Translations under genes and position numbers: made by a program
In this document: in pieces, positions 1 to 8,436 of the stretch
Layout of the letters: every line of letters begins with the position of its first letter
How positions within the stretch are numbered: the first letter of the stretch is position 1
Notes under the pieces: model-generated
The model's database searches: none
Told to the model about the DNA's origin: nothing
What the model saw: only the letters and a program-made list of their open reading frames with translations
Origin: Microbulbifer agarilyticus
GTDB lineage: Bacteria > Pseudomonadota > Gammaproteobacteria > Pseudomonadales > Cellvibrionaceae
Direction: 5' to 3'
DNA length: 64,000 nt
NCBI RefSeq assembly: GCF_001999945.1
Contig: NZ_CP019650.1
Span: forward strand, 3,777,501 to 3,841,500

Positions 1-145
1 GGGAATCCGCCGTGGGATCGAAACCACAATATAGCGTGCGACTCTGCTCTGCCAGATGCAGTTCGAGTTCGCCGTCACCGGTGGCCTGATTGACCAGCCC
101 GCGGCGCGTGAGATCTTCCAGTAGTGTCGCGTCCACTCCGGCCAT
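1..145 (-). CDS. tyrS: Tyrosyl-tRNA synthetase, N-terminal fragment
   Basis: Charges tRNA-Tyr with tyrosine in the cytoplasm. Only the first 48 codons are inside the window; the gene runs off the left edge. The translation starts MAGVDATLLEDLTRRGLVNQ and reaches LYCGFDPTADS, the characteristic class I TyrRS segment just before the HIGH-like motif. The ATG at 143-145 is preceded by an AAGGGGA ribosome site. It is divergent from the M23 peptidase gene, an arrangement also seen in Pseudomonas. Identification rests on the short but very typical CGFDPTADS block. Confidence 0.88.
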   Translation of the reverse strand, partial: MAGVDATLLEDLTRRGLVNQATGDGELELHLAEQSRTLYCGFDPTADS

Positions 146-510
146 GGTATCCCCTTGCGGTAAAATCAGATGTCTCAGAAAGCCGCCGAAGAGGGTTCCA
201 GCGGCCAAAAATTGGGCTGCAAATGTACCGAATCCTACGGCAAATACAAGCTTGGGGCGGTTATGCGGCAGGAGGCCACCCGGTACAGCGCAATGGGAAG
301 CCCCATTGACGTGCGGCGGCCTTAATTGAGCCCGTGGAGGAACTGAATCTTGATCAGACAGGTCAATTACCCCGTGAACGACGGCGTAAATTTTGTTATA
401 AAGTCGCCCTGGTGTTCGTTTTTTAGACGATCACAGGCCTGCGGCGCAACGCTTCACGTCTGACCCGAACCCAACAAATACCACTGTCAGCGCTACTTCT
501 ATATAGAACC
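146..510. other. Divergent tyrS / M23 peptidase intergenic region
   Basis: 365 bases with no convincing gene; the short open frames here lack ribosome sites. It must hold the tyrS promoter (leftward) and the promoter of the M23 peptidase (rightward). An A+T-rich patch around 393-402 (TTTGTTATAAAG) could be a -10 for the rightward gene, but no good -35 was found. No repeat or RNA structure was recognised. Confidence 0.4.
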
Positions 511-1881
511 ATGCAAAATCGACGCAAAAACGAGCGCCTGATCGGCGCTATGGGCAAGCATTTCCCGCGCACCCACGCCGTTGCCGCCGGCGCGGCGAGT
601 TTCGCCCTCGCCCTCGTCCTCTTTATTTCGCCGCCGGAAGTGGAAGCGAAGCGCACGGCACTGCCGGTGACCCTGAGCCACGCGGAAGTATCGACCGCAG
701 AATCGACGCGGGCGCCCGAAACAGAGACTGCGGAAACCACCAGTGTTATGGAAGGCCTGCGCGTTGTGCAGGAGACGGTGCGCAACGGCGATACCCTGTC
801 CGACCTGTTCCAGCGCGCTGGGGTCAGCAGCTCGGAAATGTACCAGCTGCTATCCAGCGGCAAAGAAGCGAAACAACTGGCCAAACTGGTGCCGGGCGAA
901 GAGCTCACCTTCCAAATTGACGGTGAGGGCAGCTTGCAGACTCTCGAGCTGCACCGGGACCGCCTCAGCAAGGTGGAGTTCAGCCGCGATAACTCCGACG
1001 AGTACAAGTACGCCCTGCACACTCGCGAAGCGGAGCGCTATACCGCGTTTCGCCAGGCGGAAATCAACAGCTCCCTGTTTGTGGACGGCACCAAGGCCGG
1101 CCTGAGCAACAACCTGATCATGGAGATGGCCGACATCTTCGGCTCGGACATCGACTTCGCACTGGATATTCGCAAAGGCGACAAGTTCAGCGTGGTTTTC
1201 GATGAAGAATTCATCGATGGCGAGAAGATTGGCAACGGCGCCATTCAGGCAGTGTCCTTTACCAACCAGGGCAAGACCTTCAGTGCGGTCCGTTACATAG
1301 ACCGCAATGGCGATGTGAATTACTACACGCCTGATGGCAAGAGCATGCGCAAGGCGTTCATCCGTACCCCGGTAGACATCGGCCGCATCAGCTCCCACTT
1401 CAACCCGCGCCGCCTGCACCCGATCTTCAAAACCCGTCGCCCGCACAACGGCACCGACTACGCCGCGCCGCGGGGCACCCCAGTGTATTCCGCTGGTGAT
1501 GGCCGCGTGGTCAAAGCAGGCTATACCAAGGCCAACGGTAACTACGTGTTTATCCAGCACGGCGAGCGCTATATCACTCGCTACCTGCACCTGCACAAGC
1601 GCCATGTGAAGCGCGGCCAGCGAGTCAAGCAGCGTCAGGTGATCGGCACCGTGGGCGCCACCGGCTACGCCACCGGCCCACACCTGCATTACGAATTCCT
1701 GGTAGACGGCCGCCACCGCAACCCTGCGACCATCGTGCGCAAGCTGCCCAAGGCGAAGGCCGTGGCCAGCTCGGAAATGGACCGCTTCCTGGCCCAGACG
1801 CAACCGCTGCTGGCCCAGCTGCAACGCTTTGAACAGCCCGCTCTTGCCCAAAATAACGAAGAGAAGGACTCCGTAAACTGA
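511..1881 (+). CDS. M23 peptidoglycan DD-metalloendopeptidase (MepM-like)
   Basis: Predicted envelope zinc endopeptidase that cuts peptide cross-links in peptidoglycan. The 456-residue protein has a basic N-terminus and one hydrophobic segment (about residues 23-40, signal or anchor), a LysM/OapA-like region starting at NGDTLSDLFQRAG (about 92-135), a middle domain, and a C-terminal M23 (lysostaphin-type) domain at about 290-405. Zinc ligands are visible as H312xxxD316 (HNGTDYA) and H393 in HLHYE, with H360 in YLHLH as catalytic helper. The stop codon abuts the anmK ATG, so the two cell-wall genes are probably co-transcribed. The start at 511 lacks a clear Shine-Dalgarno; the ATG at 550 is an alternative. 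Confidence 0.9.
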   Translation: MQNRRKNERLIGAMGKHFPRTHAVAAGAASFALALVLFISPPEVEAKRTALPVTLSHAEVSTAESTRAPETETAETTSVMEGLRVVQETVRNGDTLSDLFQRAGVSSSEMYQLLSSGKEAKQLAKLVPGEELTFQIDGEGSLQTLELHRDRLSKVEFSRDNSDEYKYALHTREAERYTAFRQAEINSSLFVDGTKAGLSNNLIMEMADIFGSDIDFALDIRKGDKFSVVFDEEFIDGEKIGNGAIQAVSFTNQGKTFSAVRYIDRNGDVNYYTPDGKSMRKAFIRTPVDIGRISSHFNPRRLHPIFKTRRPHNGTDYAAPRGTPVYSAGDGRVVKAGYTKANGNYVFIQHGERYITRYLHLHKRHVKRGQRVKQRQVIGTVGATGYATGPHLHYEFLVDGRHRNPATIVRKLPKAKAVASSEMDRFLAQTQPLLAQLQRFEQPALAQNNEEKDSVN

Positions 1882-3006
1882 ATGACGGACCTCTATATTG
1901 GCCTGATGTCTGGCACCAGCGTCGACAGTATCGACGCGGTGCTGGTCGAATTTTCTGAATCAAGTTCCCCTACCGGCACTCAATTACACTGCAAAACCCG
2001 CGCGGCGATTGGCCACCCCATTTCCACGGAAATGCGCGAAGCCATCCTCGCCCTGTGCGCACCCGGCCCCTCCGAGCTGGATCGTTCCGGACAGCTGGAC
2101 CGCCAGCTGGGCCAGGAATTTGCCGCCGCCACCCTCGCGGTGTTGCGCCAGGCGGATGTGCAGCCGCAGCAAGTGCGCGCTATTGGCAGTCACGGCCAAA
2201 CCGTGCGCCACCGCCCGCCGGGCTCTGTATCAACCCCATTTTCCCTGCAGCTCGGTGACCCCAATACCATTGCTGCAGAAACCGGCATCACCACCGTGGC
2301 CGATTTTCGTCGCCGGGATATGGCCCTTGGGGGCCAGGGTGCGCCACTGATGCCGGCATTCCACAACGCAGTATTTCGCGCCGACCGCGACCGCGCGGTG
2401 GTAAATATTGGCGGTATGGCGAATATCACCGAACTGGCCGCCGATGGCGGTGTGCGCGGCTACGATACCGGCCCGGGCAACGCGCTGCTGGATTACTGGG
2501 TCAAGCTGCATCGCGGCAAGGCCTACGATGCCGATGGCGCCTGGGGCGCCAGTGGCAACCCGCACCCGGAATTACTCAACCGATTACTGAACGATCCCTT
2601 CTTCGCCGCACCGGCGCCGAAAAGCACCGGGCGCGAGGCGTTTAACCCCAACTGGCTGGAGATGGCGTGCGCCGGGCTGGAATTGACCCCGGTGGATGTG
2701 CAGGCAACCCTGGCCGAGGTCACCGCGGCAACCATCGCCAATGGCGTGCACGAGTTTGCCCGTGGCGGTGAGCTGCTGGTGTGCGGGGGTGGCGCACGCA
2801 ATGGCGACCTGATGGAACGCTTGCGCAGGCGCCTGCCCACCTGGACGGTAGCGCCCACGGATCATTACGGGATCGATGCAGATTGGGTGGAAGGCGCCGG
2901 TTTTGCGTGGCTCGCGCGCCAGACCATTTTGGGGCTGAATGGCAATTGCCCGGCAGTGACCGGAGCAACAAAGAAAACCGTACTGGGAGGGATCTTTCCC
3001 GCCTGA
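1882..3006 (+). CDS. anmK: Anhydro-N-acetylmuramic acid kinase
   Basis: Phosphorylates and opens 1,6-anhydro-MurNAc to MurNAc-6-phosphate in cytoplasmic peptidoglycan recycling. The 374 residues match the family length (about 370). The N-terminus YIGLMSGTSVDSIDAVL is the signature phosphate-binding loop, and the catalytic/ATP region shows INGMAN-like NIGGMANIT and YDTGPGNALLD, whose Asp is the expected general base. It begins immediately after the M23 peptidase stop, so the endopeptidase that releases fragments and the kinase that recycles them form one unit. The stop codon lies in the loop of a hairpin at 2996-3016. Confidence 0.95.
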   Translation: MTDLYIGLMSGTSVDSIDAVLVEFSESSSPTGTQLHCKTRAAIGHPISTEMREAILALCAPGPSELDRSGQLDRQLGQEFAAATLAVLRQADVQPQQVRAIGSHGQTVRHRPPGSVSTPFSLQLGDPNTIAAETGITTVADFRRRDMALGGQGAPLMPAFHNAVFRADRDRAVVNIGGMANITELAADGGVRGYDTGPGNALLDYWVKLHRGKAYDADGAWGASGNPHPELLNRLLNDPFFAAPAPKSTGREAFNPNWLEMACAGLELTPVDVQATLAEVTAATIANGVHEFARGGELLVCGGGARNGDLMERLRRRLPTWTVAPTDHYGIDADWVEGAGFAWLARQTILGLNGNCPAVTGATKKTVLGGIFPA

Positions 3007-3016
3007 GTGGCGGGAA
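2996..3016. terminator. Hairpin over the anmK stop codon
   Basis: TTCCCGCC, loop TGAGT, GGCGGGAA: an 8-bp perfect G+C-rich stem with the anmK TGA in the loop. It lies in the convergent anmK/erpA junction and could terminate either transcript, but there is no U tract, so it may simply be a 3' stabilising hairpin. Confidence 0.4.
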
Positions 3017-3040
3017 GGGACCTGATACGCGGATCAGCGA

Positions 3041-3394
3041 TCAGATAGAGAAGGACGAACCGCAGCCACAGGTGGAAGATGCGTTGGGGTTCTGCACTAC
3101 AAAGCGCGAGCCAGACAGGCCCTCTTCGTAATCGACACTGGCGCCAACCAGGTACGGATAGCTCATGGCATCCACCAACACCTGGATACCATCTTTTTCC
3201 ACTACCGCGTCGTCTTCGGCCACCAGCTCATCAAAGGTAAACCCGTACTGGAATCCTGAGCAGCCACCACCGGTGACGAAAACCCGCAGCTTCAGCTCCG
3301 GGTTGCCTTCCTCTTCCAGCAACCCCTTCACCTTGGCAACGGCCTGTTCGGTCACCTGGATAGGTTCAGGAGAAAAGGAAACAGCTTCAGACAT
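3041..3394 (-). CDS. erpA: Iron-sulfur cluster insertion protein ErpA
   Basis: A-type carrier that delivers Fe-S clusters to apoproteins such as IspG/IspH. The 117-residue protein has the three invariant cluster cysteines: C45 in [11 protein letters not shown] and C109/C111 in the C-terminal STCGCGSSF motif. Length and sequence are typical of ErpA rather than IscA. It follows anmK in convergent orientation as in Pseudomonas. A good sigma70-type promoter lies at 3453-3482, giving a leader of about 50 bases; no IscR operator was identified by eye. Confidence 0.95.
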   Translation of the reverse strand: MSEAVSFSPEPIQVTEQAVAKVKGLLEEEGNPELKLRVFVTGGGCSGFQYGFTFDELVAEDDAVVEKDGIQVLVDAMSYPYLVGASVDYEEGLSGSRFVVQNPNASSTCGCGSSFSI

Positions 3395-3452
3395 AGAATT
3401 TACTCGACACAGTTTGCAGCCCCAACCCTATGTGGGCGCTCTGACTGGGCGC

Positions 3453-3482
3453 ATTATGAATAAAACCCAGCAAATGGGTCAA
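3453..3482 (-). promoter_or_regulatory. Predicted erpA sigma70 promoter
   Basis: On the minus strand, TTGACC (3482-3477) and CATAAT (3458-3453) are separated by 18 bases, each matching the consensus at five of six positions. The expected start site near 3446 leaves a leader of about 50 bases before the erpA ATG at 3394. It overlaps the bactofilin terminator hairpin, so the two units are insulated from one another within 30 bases. Confidence 0.6.
3461..3479 (-). terminator. Short terminator after the bactofilin gene
   Basis: On the minus strand ACCCA, loop TTTGC, TGGGT is followed directly by TTTTATT, an intrinsic-terminator layout with a short stem. It lies 46 bases past the bactofilin stop and inside the erpA promoter spacer. 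Confidence 0.45.
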
Positions 3483-3524
3483 GTATTACCCTAATTGCCG
3501 GGTTTCACCAGCCGAGTTGGCGGA

Positions 3525-3938
3525 TCAGTCCGCGTCGGTGACCGTTTCGTCGGAGTTGAAGCCAAGCATGCGCGGTTCGCTGGCGGTATCCATTTCTACA
3601 TTAGATACCAGCGAGCCGTTAACCTGGGCACCTTTTACCATTTCGATCAGTTTGTAGTGCACATTGCCTTCAACCATTGCCTTGGAGGCCAGCTCCAGGT
3701 GGCCACTGGCGTGCACATCACCTTTCACATTGCCGTTTACCACGACATTGGGAACGCGGATTTCGCCTTCGATGGTGCCACCGTCGACCACTTGCAGACG
3801 CGCATCGCTGTCACTGTGGGCACTGATATTCCCCCGCACGGTACCTTCAACCACCAGGTTGCCGCGAAAGTGCAGGTCGCCGGTTACTTCGGTGTGTTTC
3901 GCAATCAGGGTTGTGCTGTTGCCGCCAGTGCTAGCCAT
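3525..3938 (-). CDS. Bactofilin (polymer-forming cytoskeletal protein)
   Basis: Bactofilins polymerise without nucleotide into filaments and scaffold cell-shape or cell-wall enzymes at the membrane. The protein (137 residues from this start) shows the right-handed beta-helix pattern of short hydrophobic repeats: TEVTGDLHFRGNLVVEGTVRG, GGTIEGEIRVPNVVVNGNVKG, SGHLELASKAMVEGNVHY. The chosen ATG at 3938 (MASTGGNS) has AAAGAGA eight bases upstream; an in-frame ATG at 3962 would add MLKKKEKT. The adjacent upstream gene encodes a membrane coiled-coil protein, a plausible anchor, and the nearby M23 peptidase is a possible client since bactofilin-M23 pairs are known in other bacteria. Confidence 0.9.
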   Translation of the reverse strand: MASTGGNSTTLIAKHTEVTGDLHFRGNLVVEGTVRGNISAHSDSDARLQVVDGGTIEGEIRVPNVVVNGNVKGDVHASGHLELASKAMVEGNVHYKLIEMVKGAQVNGSLVSNVEMDTASEPRMLGFNSDETVTDAD

Positions 3939-4032
3939 AGTTTTCTCTTTCTTTTTCAACATAATTCAACCGAACCTCATGAATTGGATGGAGTCTGGTC
4001 GCTCCAAACGTGCCATGTGCGCACTCAGCAAA

Positions 4033-4776
4033 TCAGCTCTGCTGCACCAGCCAGCCATAGCGCTGATCAATATTGAACCCTTTGCGCTTACTGGATTTGA
4101 GCGACAGTTCTACACCTTCCGGCACAAAGCCCTCGGGCAACTGCAGCTCTCCCTCGATATTCTGAAAATACTTGAATCGCAGTGGAATGGATTCGCTTTC
4201 CACCTGCTGTGACAGGTCCGCCAATGCATAGCGGCGGGCCTCGCCATCCGCCTGTCCAACAATAGTAAAGCGCACGGCTCCGGTCACCACCTGGTGACGG
4301 GCGGCAGACTGCTGAACCAGGAGTTTGTACTGATAGCGCCCATCGCCCGCCTCAGAAATGCTGAAGCGACCAATGGAGACACCTTCACTGCCCTCGGCCG
4401 GTGCCATGATTCCGCGATAGAAGGCGATTTCCTGGCGCAGTTCGGCGATCTGGTTGTCTTTGCTTACCAGCTCGGAGCGCACCGATTCGCTGGCCTGCTC
4501 ACCAATGGTCACAGACTGCTCGGCGGTGGTCGCGCGGATGCGCAGGGTTTCGATCTGCGCACGCAGGCGATCCACCTCATCCAGCGCGCGAGCGTGGGCA
4601 CGAGACTTCTCGTCCAGGCTCTTACTGATCTGGTATTGACCGGCAAAGAAAGCACCGGCACTCGTGGACAGCACCAGCAGACTCACCCCCAGGGCGGAAA
4701 ACACCCCGTGCAGGATGGGCCGGTGGGGCACCACTTTCATTCGGTACTGCTTGCTGCCTTTAACTTTGCGCGCCAT
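4033..4776 (-). CDS. DUF6776-like membrane coiled-coil protein
   Basis: 247-residue conserved hypothetical protein. A basic N-terminus (MARKVKGSKQYRMKV) is followed by one membrane segment (about 28-48), a heptad-rich coiled coil (about 50-125, with SLDEKSRAHARALDEVDRLR and repeated Leu/Ala/Glu), then a C-terminal globular part ending SSKRKGFNIDQRYGWLVQQS. A signal-anchor topology with the bulk in the periplasm is predicted. It sits 94 bases upstream of the bactofilin start on the same strand, as in related genomes, suggesting a joint role in envelope organisation. No catalytic motif was seen; the DUF assignment is from memory of the family and its genomic position. Confidence 0.7.
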   Translation of the reverse strand: MARKVKGSKQYRMKVVPHRPILHGVFSALGVSLLVLSTSAGAFFAGQYQISKSLDEKSRAHARALDEVDRLRAQIETLRIRATTAEQSVTIGEQASESVRSELVSKDNQIAELRQEIAFYRGIMAPAEGSEGVSIGRFSISEAGDGRYQYKLLVQQSAARHQVVTGAVRFTIVGQADGEARRYALADLSQQVESESIPLRFKYFQNIEGELQLPEGFVPEGVELSLKSSKRKGFNIDQRYGWLVQQS

Positions 4777-4836
4777 GGGATTGATTCGTGTTGTAGCCGT
4801 GTCGTGTATTTTTCTATTGTGCCACTGCTTTCGATT

Positions 4837-5892
4837 CTAAGGCAGCAGTGCCGGGCTCTCTAGCCCCTGGTTCTCATTTAAGCCAAACATGATGTTCATG
4901 TTCTGGATCGCCTGCGCAGATGCCCCCTTGGCCAGGTTGTCGATAGCCGAGAGTACCACCACGGTGTCGCGGCCCTGGGGACGCATTACCGACAGCCGGC
5001 ACATATTGGTGCCTTTCACGCTGCGGGTCTGCGGATGACTACCCGCCGGCATGACATCCACAAAGGGCTCCGCTGCATAGCGCTGTTCGAACAGCTGCTG
5101 CAGCGCCTCCTGTGCACTGGCCGCCGCGGCGGAATCCTTCAGCTTGGCATACAGGGTTGCATGGATGCCGCGCACCATCGGCAACAGGTGCGGTACAAAC
5201 GTCAGCTCTACCGGGCCACCGGCAGCGCGGCCAAGGCCCTGCTCGATCTCTGGCAGGTGACGATGCCCACCGGCCGCATAAGCGCGAAAAGTATCGTTGT
5301 TCTCTGCAAACAACAGGTCTGTTTTGCCCTGGCGACCGGCACCACTGGCGCCACTGGCGGCATTGGCGATGATCCCGGTGGACTCAACCAGCCCGGTCTC
5401 CAGCAGCGGCAGCAAACCCAGTTGCACCGACGTCGGATAGCAGCCTGGGCAAGCAATCAGCTGGGCGCCGGCGATCTGATCTCGATTGACCTCGGGCAGG
5501 CCGTAAACCGCCTGCGGCACCAGCTCCGGACAACCGTGCGGCTGGCCGTACCAGTCCTCCCAGGTGGCTATATCTTGTATGCGGAAATCCGCAGACAGGT
5601 CGATTACCCGCACGCCGCGTGCAATCAGCGCCGGCACCTGCGCCTGGGCAACACCGTGCGGCGTGGCAAAAAACACCACATCGCACGCCGCCAGGGCATC
5701 TACGTCTGGCGCGGTAAATTTCAGATCGTAGTGACCACGCAAACTGGGGAAGAGTTCCGCCACCGCGGTGCCCGCCTCGGCGCGGGAGGTAATTGCGCTC
5801 ACCTCAACCCCGCTGTGGCCAGCCAACAGACGCAGTAGCTCCACGCCGGTATAACCTGTTCCACCTACGATTGCCGCTTTGATGACACTCAC
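4837..5892 (-). CDS. argC: N-acetyl-gamma-glutamyl-phosphate reductase
   Basis: NADPH-dependent third step of arginine synthesis: reduces N-acetylglutamyl phosphate to the semialdehyde. The N-terminal Rossmann motif is [17 protein letters not shown], the catalytic Cys151 is in CPGCYPTS, and the second conserved block is [11 protein letters not shown]. The GTG at 5892 is chosen as start because AAAAGGAGC lies directly upstream and the protein then begins [16 protein letters not shown] like other ArgCs (351 residues); the longer frame from 5997 adds 35 unconserved residues. Same-strand neighbour of the DUF6776/bactofilin/erpA row, as in Pseudomonas. Confidence 0.95.
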   Translation of the reverse strand: MSVIKAAIVGGTGYTGVELLRLLAGHSGVEVSAITSRAEAGTAVAELFPSLRGHYDLKFTAPDVDALAACDVVFFATPHGVAQAQVPALIARGVRVIDLSADFRIQDIATWEDWYGQPHGCPELVPQAVYGLPEVNRDQIAGAQLIACPGCYPTSVQLGLLPLLETGLVESTGIIANAASGASGAGRQGKTDLLFAENNDTFRAYAAGGHRHLPEIEQGLGRAAGGPVELTFVPHLLPMVRGIHATLYAKLKDSAAAASAQEALQQLFEQRYAAEPFVDVMPAGSHPQTRSVKGTNMCRLSVMRPQGRDTVVVLSAIDNLAKGASAQAIQNMNIMFGLNENQGLESPALLP

Positions 5893-6016
5893 GATCTTGC
5901 TCCTTTTTACTGCCTGCTGGTCACTGTCCTTTGCGGGGCGCCCTGCTGGCGGGCCAAGTCCCCTGTATACTGAGCCGTGCACTCTACCATAAGCCACTCA
6001 GATTAAAGGATTAACC

Positions 6017-7837
6017 GTGCGGCGCAGAACGCAGTCGAAAACCCCATCTCGCTTCGCATCCGCACTTTCTCGCCTGCGCAGGCCGCAGTTTCTCGACCGC
6101 CTGCAACTCGAACTATCCGCACAGCAAGCGCTCTCTACGCTGGTACTACTGGCGCTGGTTATCGGCATCTGCGCAGGATTGGTGATTATCGCATTCCGTC
6201 AACTCAGCGAAGGCCCAGCCATCCTGTACCTGCCGAAACTGGAGGACTTCGAGTCCCTCTCGCCGGAGTGGCGCTTCATGCTGCCCGTGGTCGGTGCAAT
6301 GATTCTCGGGCTGATATTCCACTGGATCGCACCCTCCGGGCGCCCGGTTGGTGTTGTTCACGTGCTCGACCGATTGCACAACCATCAGGGCAAGATGCCC
6401 ACCAAAAACGCGATTCTGCAGTTCTTTGGCGGCGCACTGGCGCTGCTCAGTGGCCAATCCATTGGCCGCGAAGGCCCTTCCGTTCACCTGGGTGCCGCCA
6501 CCGGCAGCTGGGTGGCGCAGCGCCTGCGCCTGCCCAATAACGCCCGGCGCACCCTGCTCGCGTGCGGGGTTGCCGCAGCGATTGCCGCATCATTTAACAC
6601 CCCCCTGGCCGGGGTGATTTTCGCCATGGAAGTAGTGATGCTGGAATACACGGTCGCGGGGTTCCTGCCGGTGATGATCGCGGCGGTGAGCGGCAGCGCG
6701 GCCACGCGTCTGGCGTTCGGCCACCAAACCATGTTCAACGTGCCCCCGTCGCAACTGCAGTCACTGGCAGAGCTACCCATTCTGTTTGCGTGCGCGCTGG
6801 CAATCGGCGCGCTCGCCTCGCTGTTTATCATCAGCCAGCGCAAACTGGTGCCACTCCAGCAAAAATATTCTCCCCTGCTGCGCTTCACTGTTGCCGGTGC
6901 GGCCACCGGGCTACTGGCTATCTGGATTCCCGAGGTACTCGGCACCGGGTACGACACCATGGAGCTGGCCATGCTCGGGCAAATCGGCGTTGTCGCCCTG
7001 ACCATTATTGTGCTGGCAAAGCTCACCGCCACATCCCTGGCAATCGGACTTGGCATCCCCGGCGGGGTTATTGGCCCCAGCCTGATTCTCGGTGCCTGTA
7101 TCGGCGGTGCCGCCGGCCATCTGGCCAATATTATGCTGGGTGAGGCCACTGCCAGCCCCGGACTCTATGCGATGGTGGGCATGGCCGCGATGATGGCCGC
7201 CATGCTGAATGCGCCGCTGGCGGCATTGCTGGCCATTCTGGAACTGACCTACAACGCCAACGTGCTGTTCCCCGCCATGCTATCCATCGTGGTTGCCTGC
7301 CTGGTGAGTCGTCAGCTGTTTTCCACCGATGGGATTTATCAGGAATCGCTGCGCGCCCTCGGCAAAAGCGGCACCCCCAGCTGGCGGGCGCAAATGCTGA
7401 GCCGGGTAGGGGTGGCAGGGGCAATGGAGCGAGCCATCGCGGTAGCCCCACAATTGCTGGACCAGGCACAGGCACAACGGCTAATCGACCAGAAACCCGC
7501 CTGGCTGCTGGTCGACACCGAAGACAGCGCGGTGGCGCTGCGCACCGCTGACCTGGCGCATTTCCTCCAGCGCCCGCAGAAAGAACCGGAAGACAAAGAG
7601 CAAAAGCCCGCACAAGAAGAAAAGATCGATCTGTTGCGCCTGCCCGGCGAGCGCCTGGAAATGGCGCCGCTGAGCTGGCGGGCAACGCTACTCGAAGCAC
7701 AGCAAACGCTGGAACGGCGCGATGTGGGCGCACTGTATATCGGCCGGGATTACGACCAGGGCAGTTCGGGTGTACGCAACTGCGATGTGGCGGGTATTAT
7801 CTTGCCCCAGCATATAGAACATTATTACCGCCAGTGA
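6017..7837 (+). CDS. CLC-family chloride channel/antiporter
   Basis: Inner-membrane anion transporter. The 606-residue protein has about ten hydrophobic helices (residues 40-440). The gating glutamate is present in GREGPSVHLGA (E152), and the third filter block reads GIPGGVIGPSL near residue 350, but the first filter motif GSGIP of ClcA is replaced by SGRPVGVVHV. The tail (about 450-606) looks like a divergent CBS-pair domain split by a charged linker (EPEDKEQKPAQEEK), ending VGALYIGRDY...VAGIILPQ. The GTG start at 6017 has AAAGGA eight bases upstream. A TATACT box at 5966-5971 may be its -10. Ion selectivity cannot be deduced. Confidence 0.9.
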   Translation: MRRRTQSKTPSRFASALSRLRRPQFLDRLQLELSAQQALSTLVLLALVIGICAGLVIIAFRQLSEGPAILYLPKLEDFESLSPEWRFMLPVVGAMILGLIFHWIAPSGRPVGVVHVLDRLHNHQGKMPTKNAILQFFGGALALLSGQSIGREGPSVHLGAATGSWVAQRLRLPNNARRTLLACGVAAAIAASFNTPLAGVIFAMEVVMLEYTVAGFLPVMIAAVSGSAATRLAFGHQTMFNVPPSQLQSLAELPILFACALAIGALASLFIISQRKLVPLQQKYSPLLRFTVAGAATGLLAIWIPEVLGTGYDTMELAMLGQIGVVALTIIVLAKLTATSLAIGLGIPGGVIGPSLILGACIGGAAGHLANIMLGEATASPGLYAMVGMAAMMAAMLNAPLAALLAILELTYNANVLFPAMLSIVVACLVSRQLFSTDGIYQESLRALGKSGTPSWRAQMLSRVGVAGAMERAIAVAPQLLDQAQAQRLIDQKPAWLLVDTEDSAVALRTADLAHFLQRPQKEPEDKEQKPAQEEKIDLLRLPGERLEMAPLSWRATLLEAQQTLERRDVGALYIGRDYDQGSSGVRNCDVAGIILPQHIEHYYRQ

Positions 7838-7909
7838 GCCTCGCCATAGGACACTGATCAACAATAAGCCAAAACGGCAACAACAAACCCTGCGGGGTAA
7901 GGAGCCTCA

Positions 7910-8332
7910 ATGCTGTGGGTCAAAGCCTTTCATATTATCGCCATGGTGTGCTGGTTTGCCGCGCTGTTTTACCTGCCGCGCCTGTTTGTGTACCACGTGG
8001 ACGCTACCGACGCGCTGAGTAAAGACCGCTTCAAGATTATGGAGCGCCGCCTGTATCGGGGTATCGCCATCCCCTCCATGCTGGCCACACTGATTTTTGG
8101 CATCTGGCTGATTACCTACAACCCCGAGTACTACAAGTCCGCTGGCTGGCTGCACGCCAAAATCACCCTGGTGGTGCTGCTGATCGGCTATCACCACATC
8201 TGCGGTAGCTTCGTGAAGAAGTTTGCCGCCGACAACATCACCAAAAGCGGACGCTTTTTCCGCGTATTCAATGAGTTGCCGGTGCTGGCACTGATCGCGA
8301 TTGTGATTCTCGCGGTAGTAAAACCGTTTTAA
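7910..8332 (+). CDS. hemJ: HemJ-type protoporphyrinogen IX oxidase
   Basis: Oxidises protoporphyrinogen IX to protoporphyrin IX in haem synthesis; a small membrane protein with four predicted helices. The 140 residues are the usual HemJ length, with the conserved start MLWVKAFHIIAMVCWFAALF and FYLPRLFVYHVDATD, and the conserved WLHAKITLVV segment. A GGGGTAAGGAG ribosome site precedes the ATG. Its position just before a kinase and hemL/hemB puts three haem genes within 4 kb. Confidence 0.9.
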   Translation: MLWVKAFHIIAMVCWFAALFYLPRLFVYHVDATDALSKDRFKIMERRLYRGIAIPSMLATLIFGIWLITYNPEYYKSAGWLHAKITLVVLLIGYHHICGSFVKKFAADNITKSGRFFRVFNELPVLALIAIVILAVVKPF

Positions 8333-8337
8333 GCCGC

Positions 8338-8362
8338 CACGCGCCCCGCACAGGGGCGCGTG
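8338..8362 (+). terminator. Hairpin downstream of hemJ
   Basis: CACGCGCCCC, loop GCACA, GGGGCGCGTG: a 10-bp perfect stem beginning six bases after the hemJ stop. There is no U run, so it is either a weak terminator or a 3' stabiliser. Confidence 0.5.
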
Positions 8363-8436
8363 AGCCCTCGTCGCAGCCCTGTCACTACCAGTGACGCAGC
8401 TAGAATTAGGAAACCTGCCAAAGATTCCCTAACGCC

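Noticed and set aside
90..329. 79-codon frame overlapping the tyrS start
   Set aside because: No ribosome site or family, and it would overlap tyrS on the other strand.
850..1851. 333-codon frame on the minus strand opposite the M23 peptidase
   Set aside because: It mirrors a clearly conserved gene, has no recognised domain and is the usual antisense shadow in G+C-rich coding DNA.
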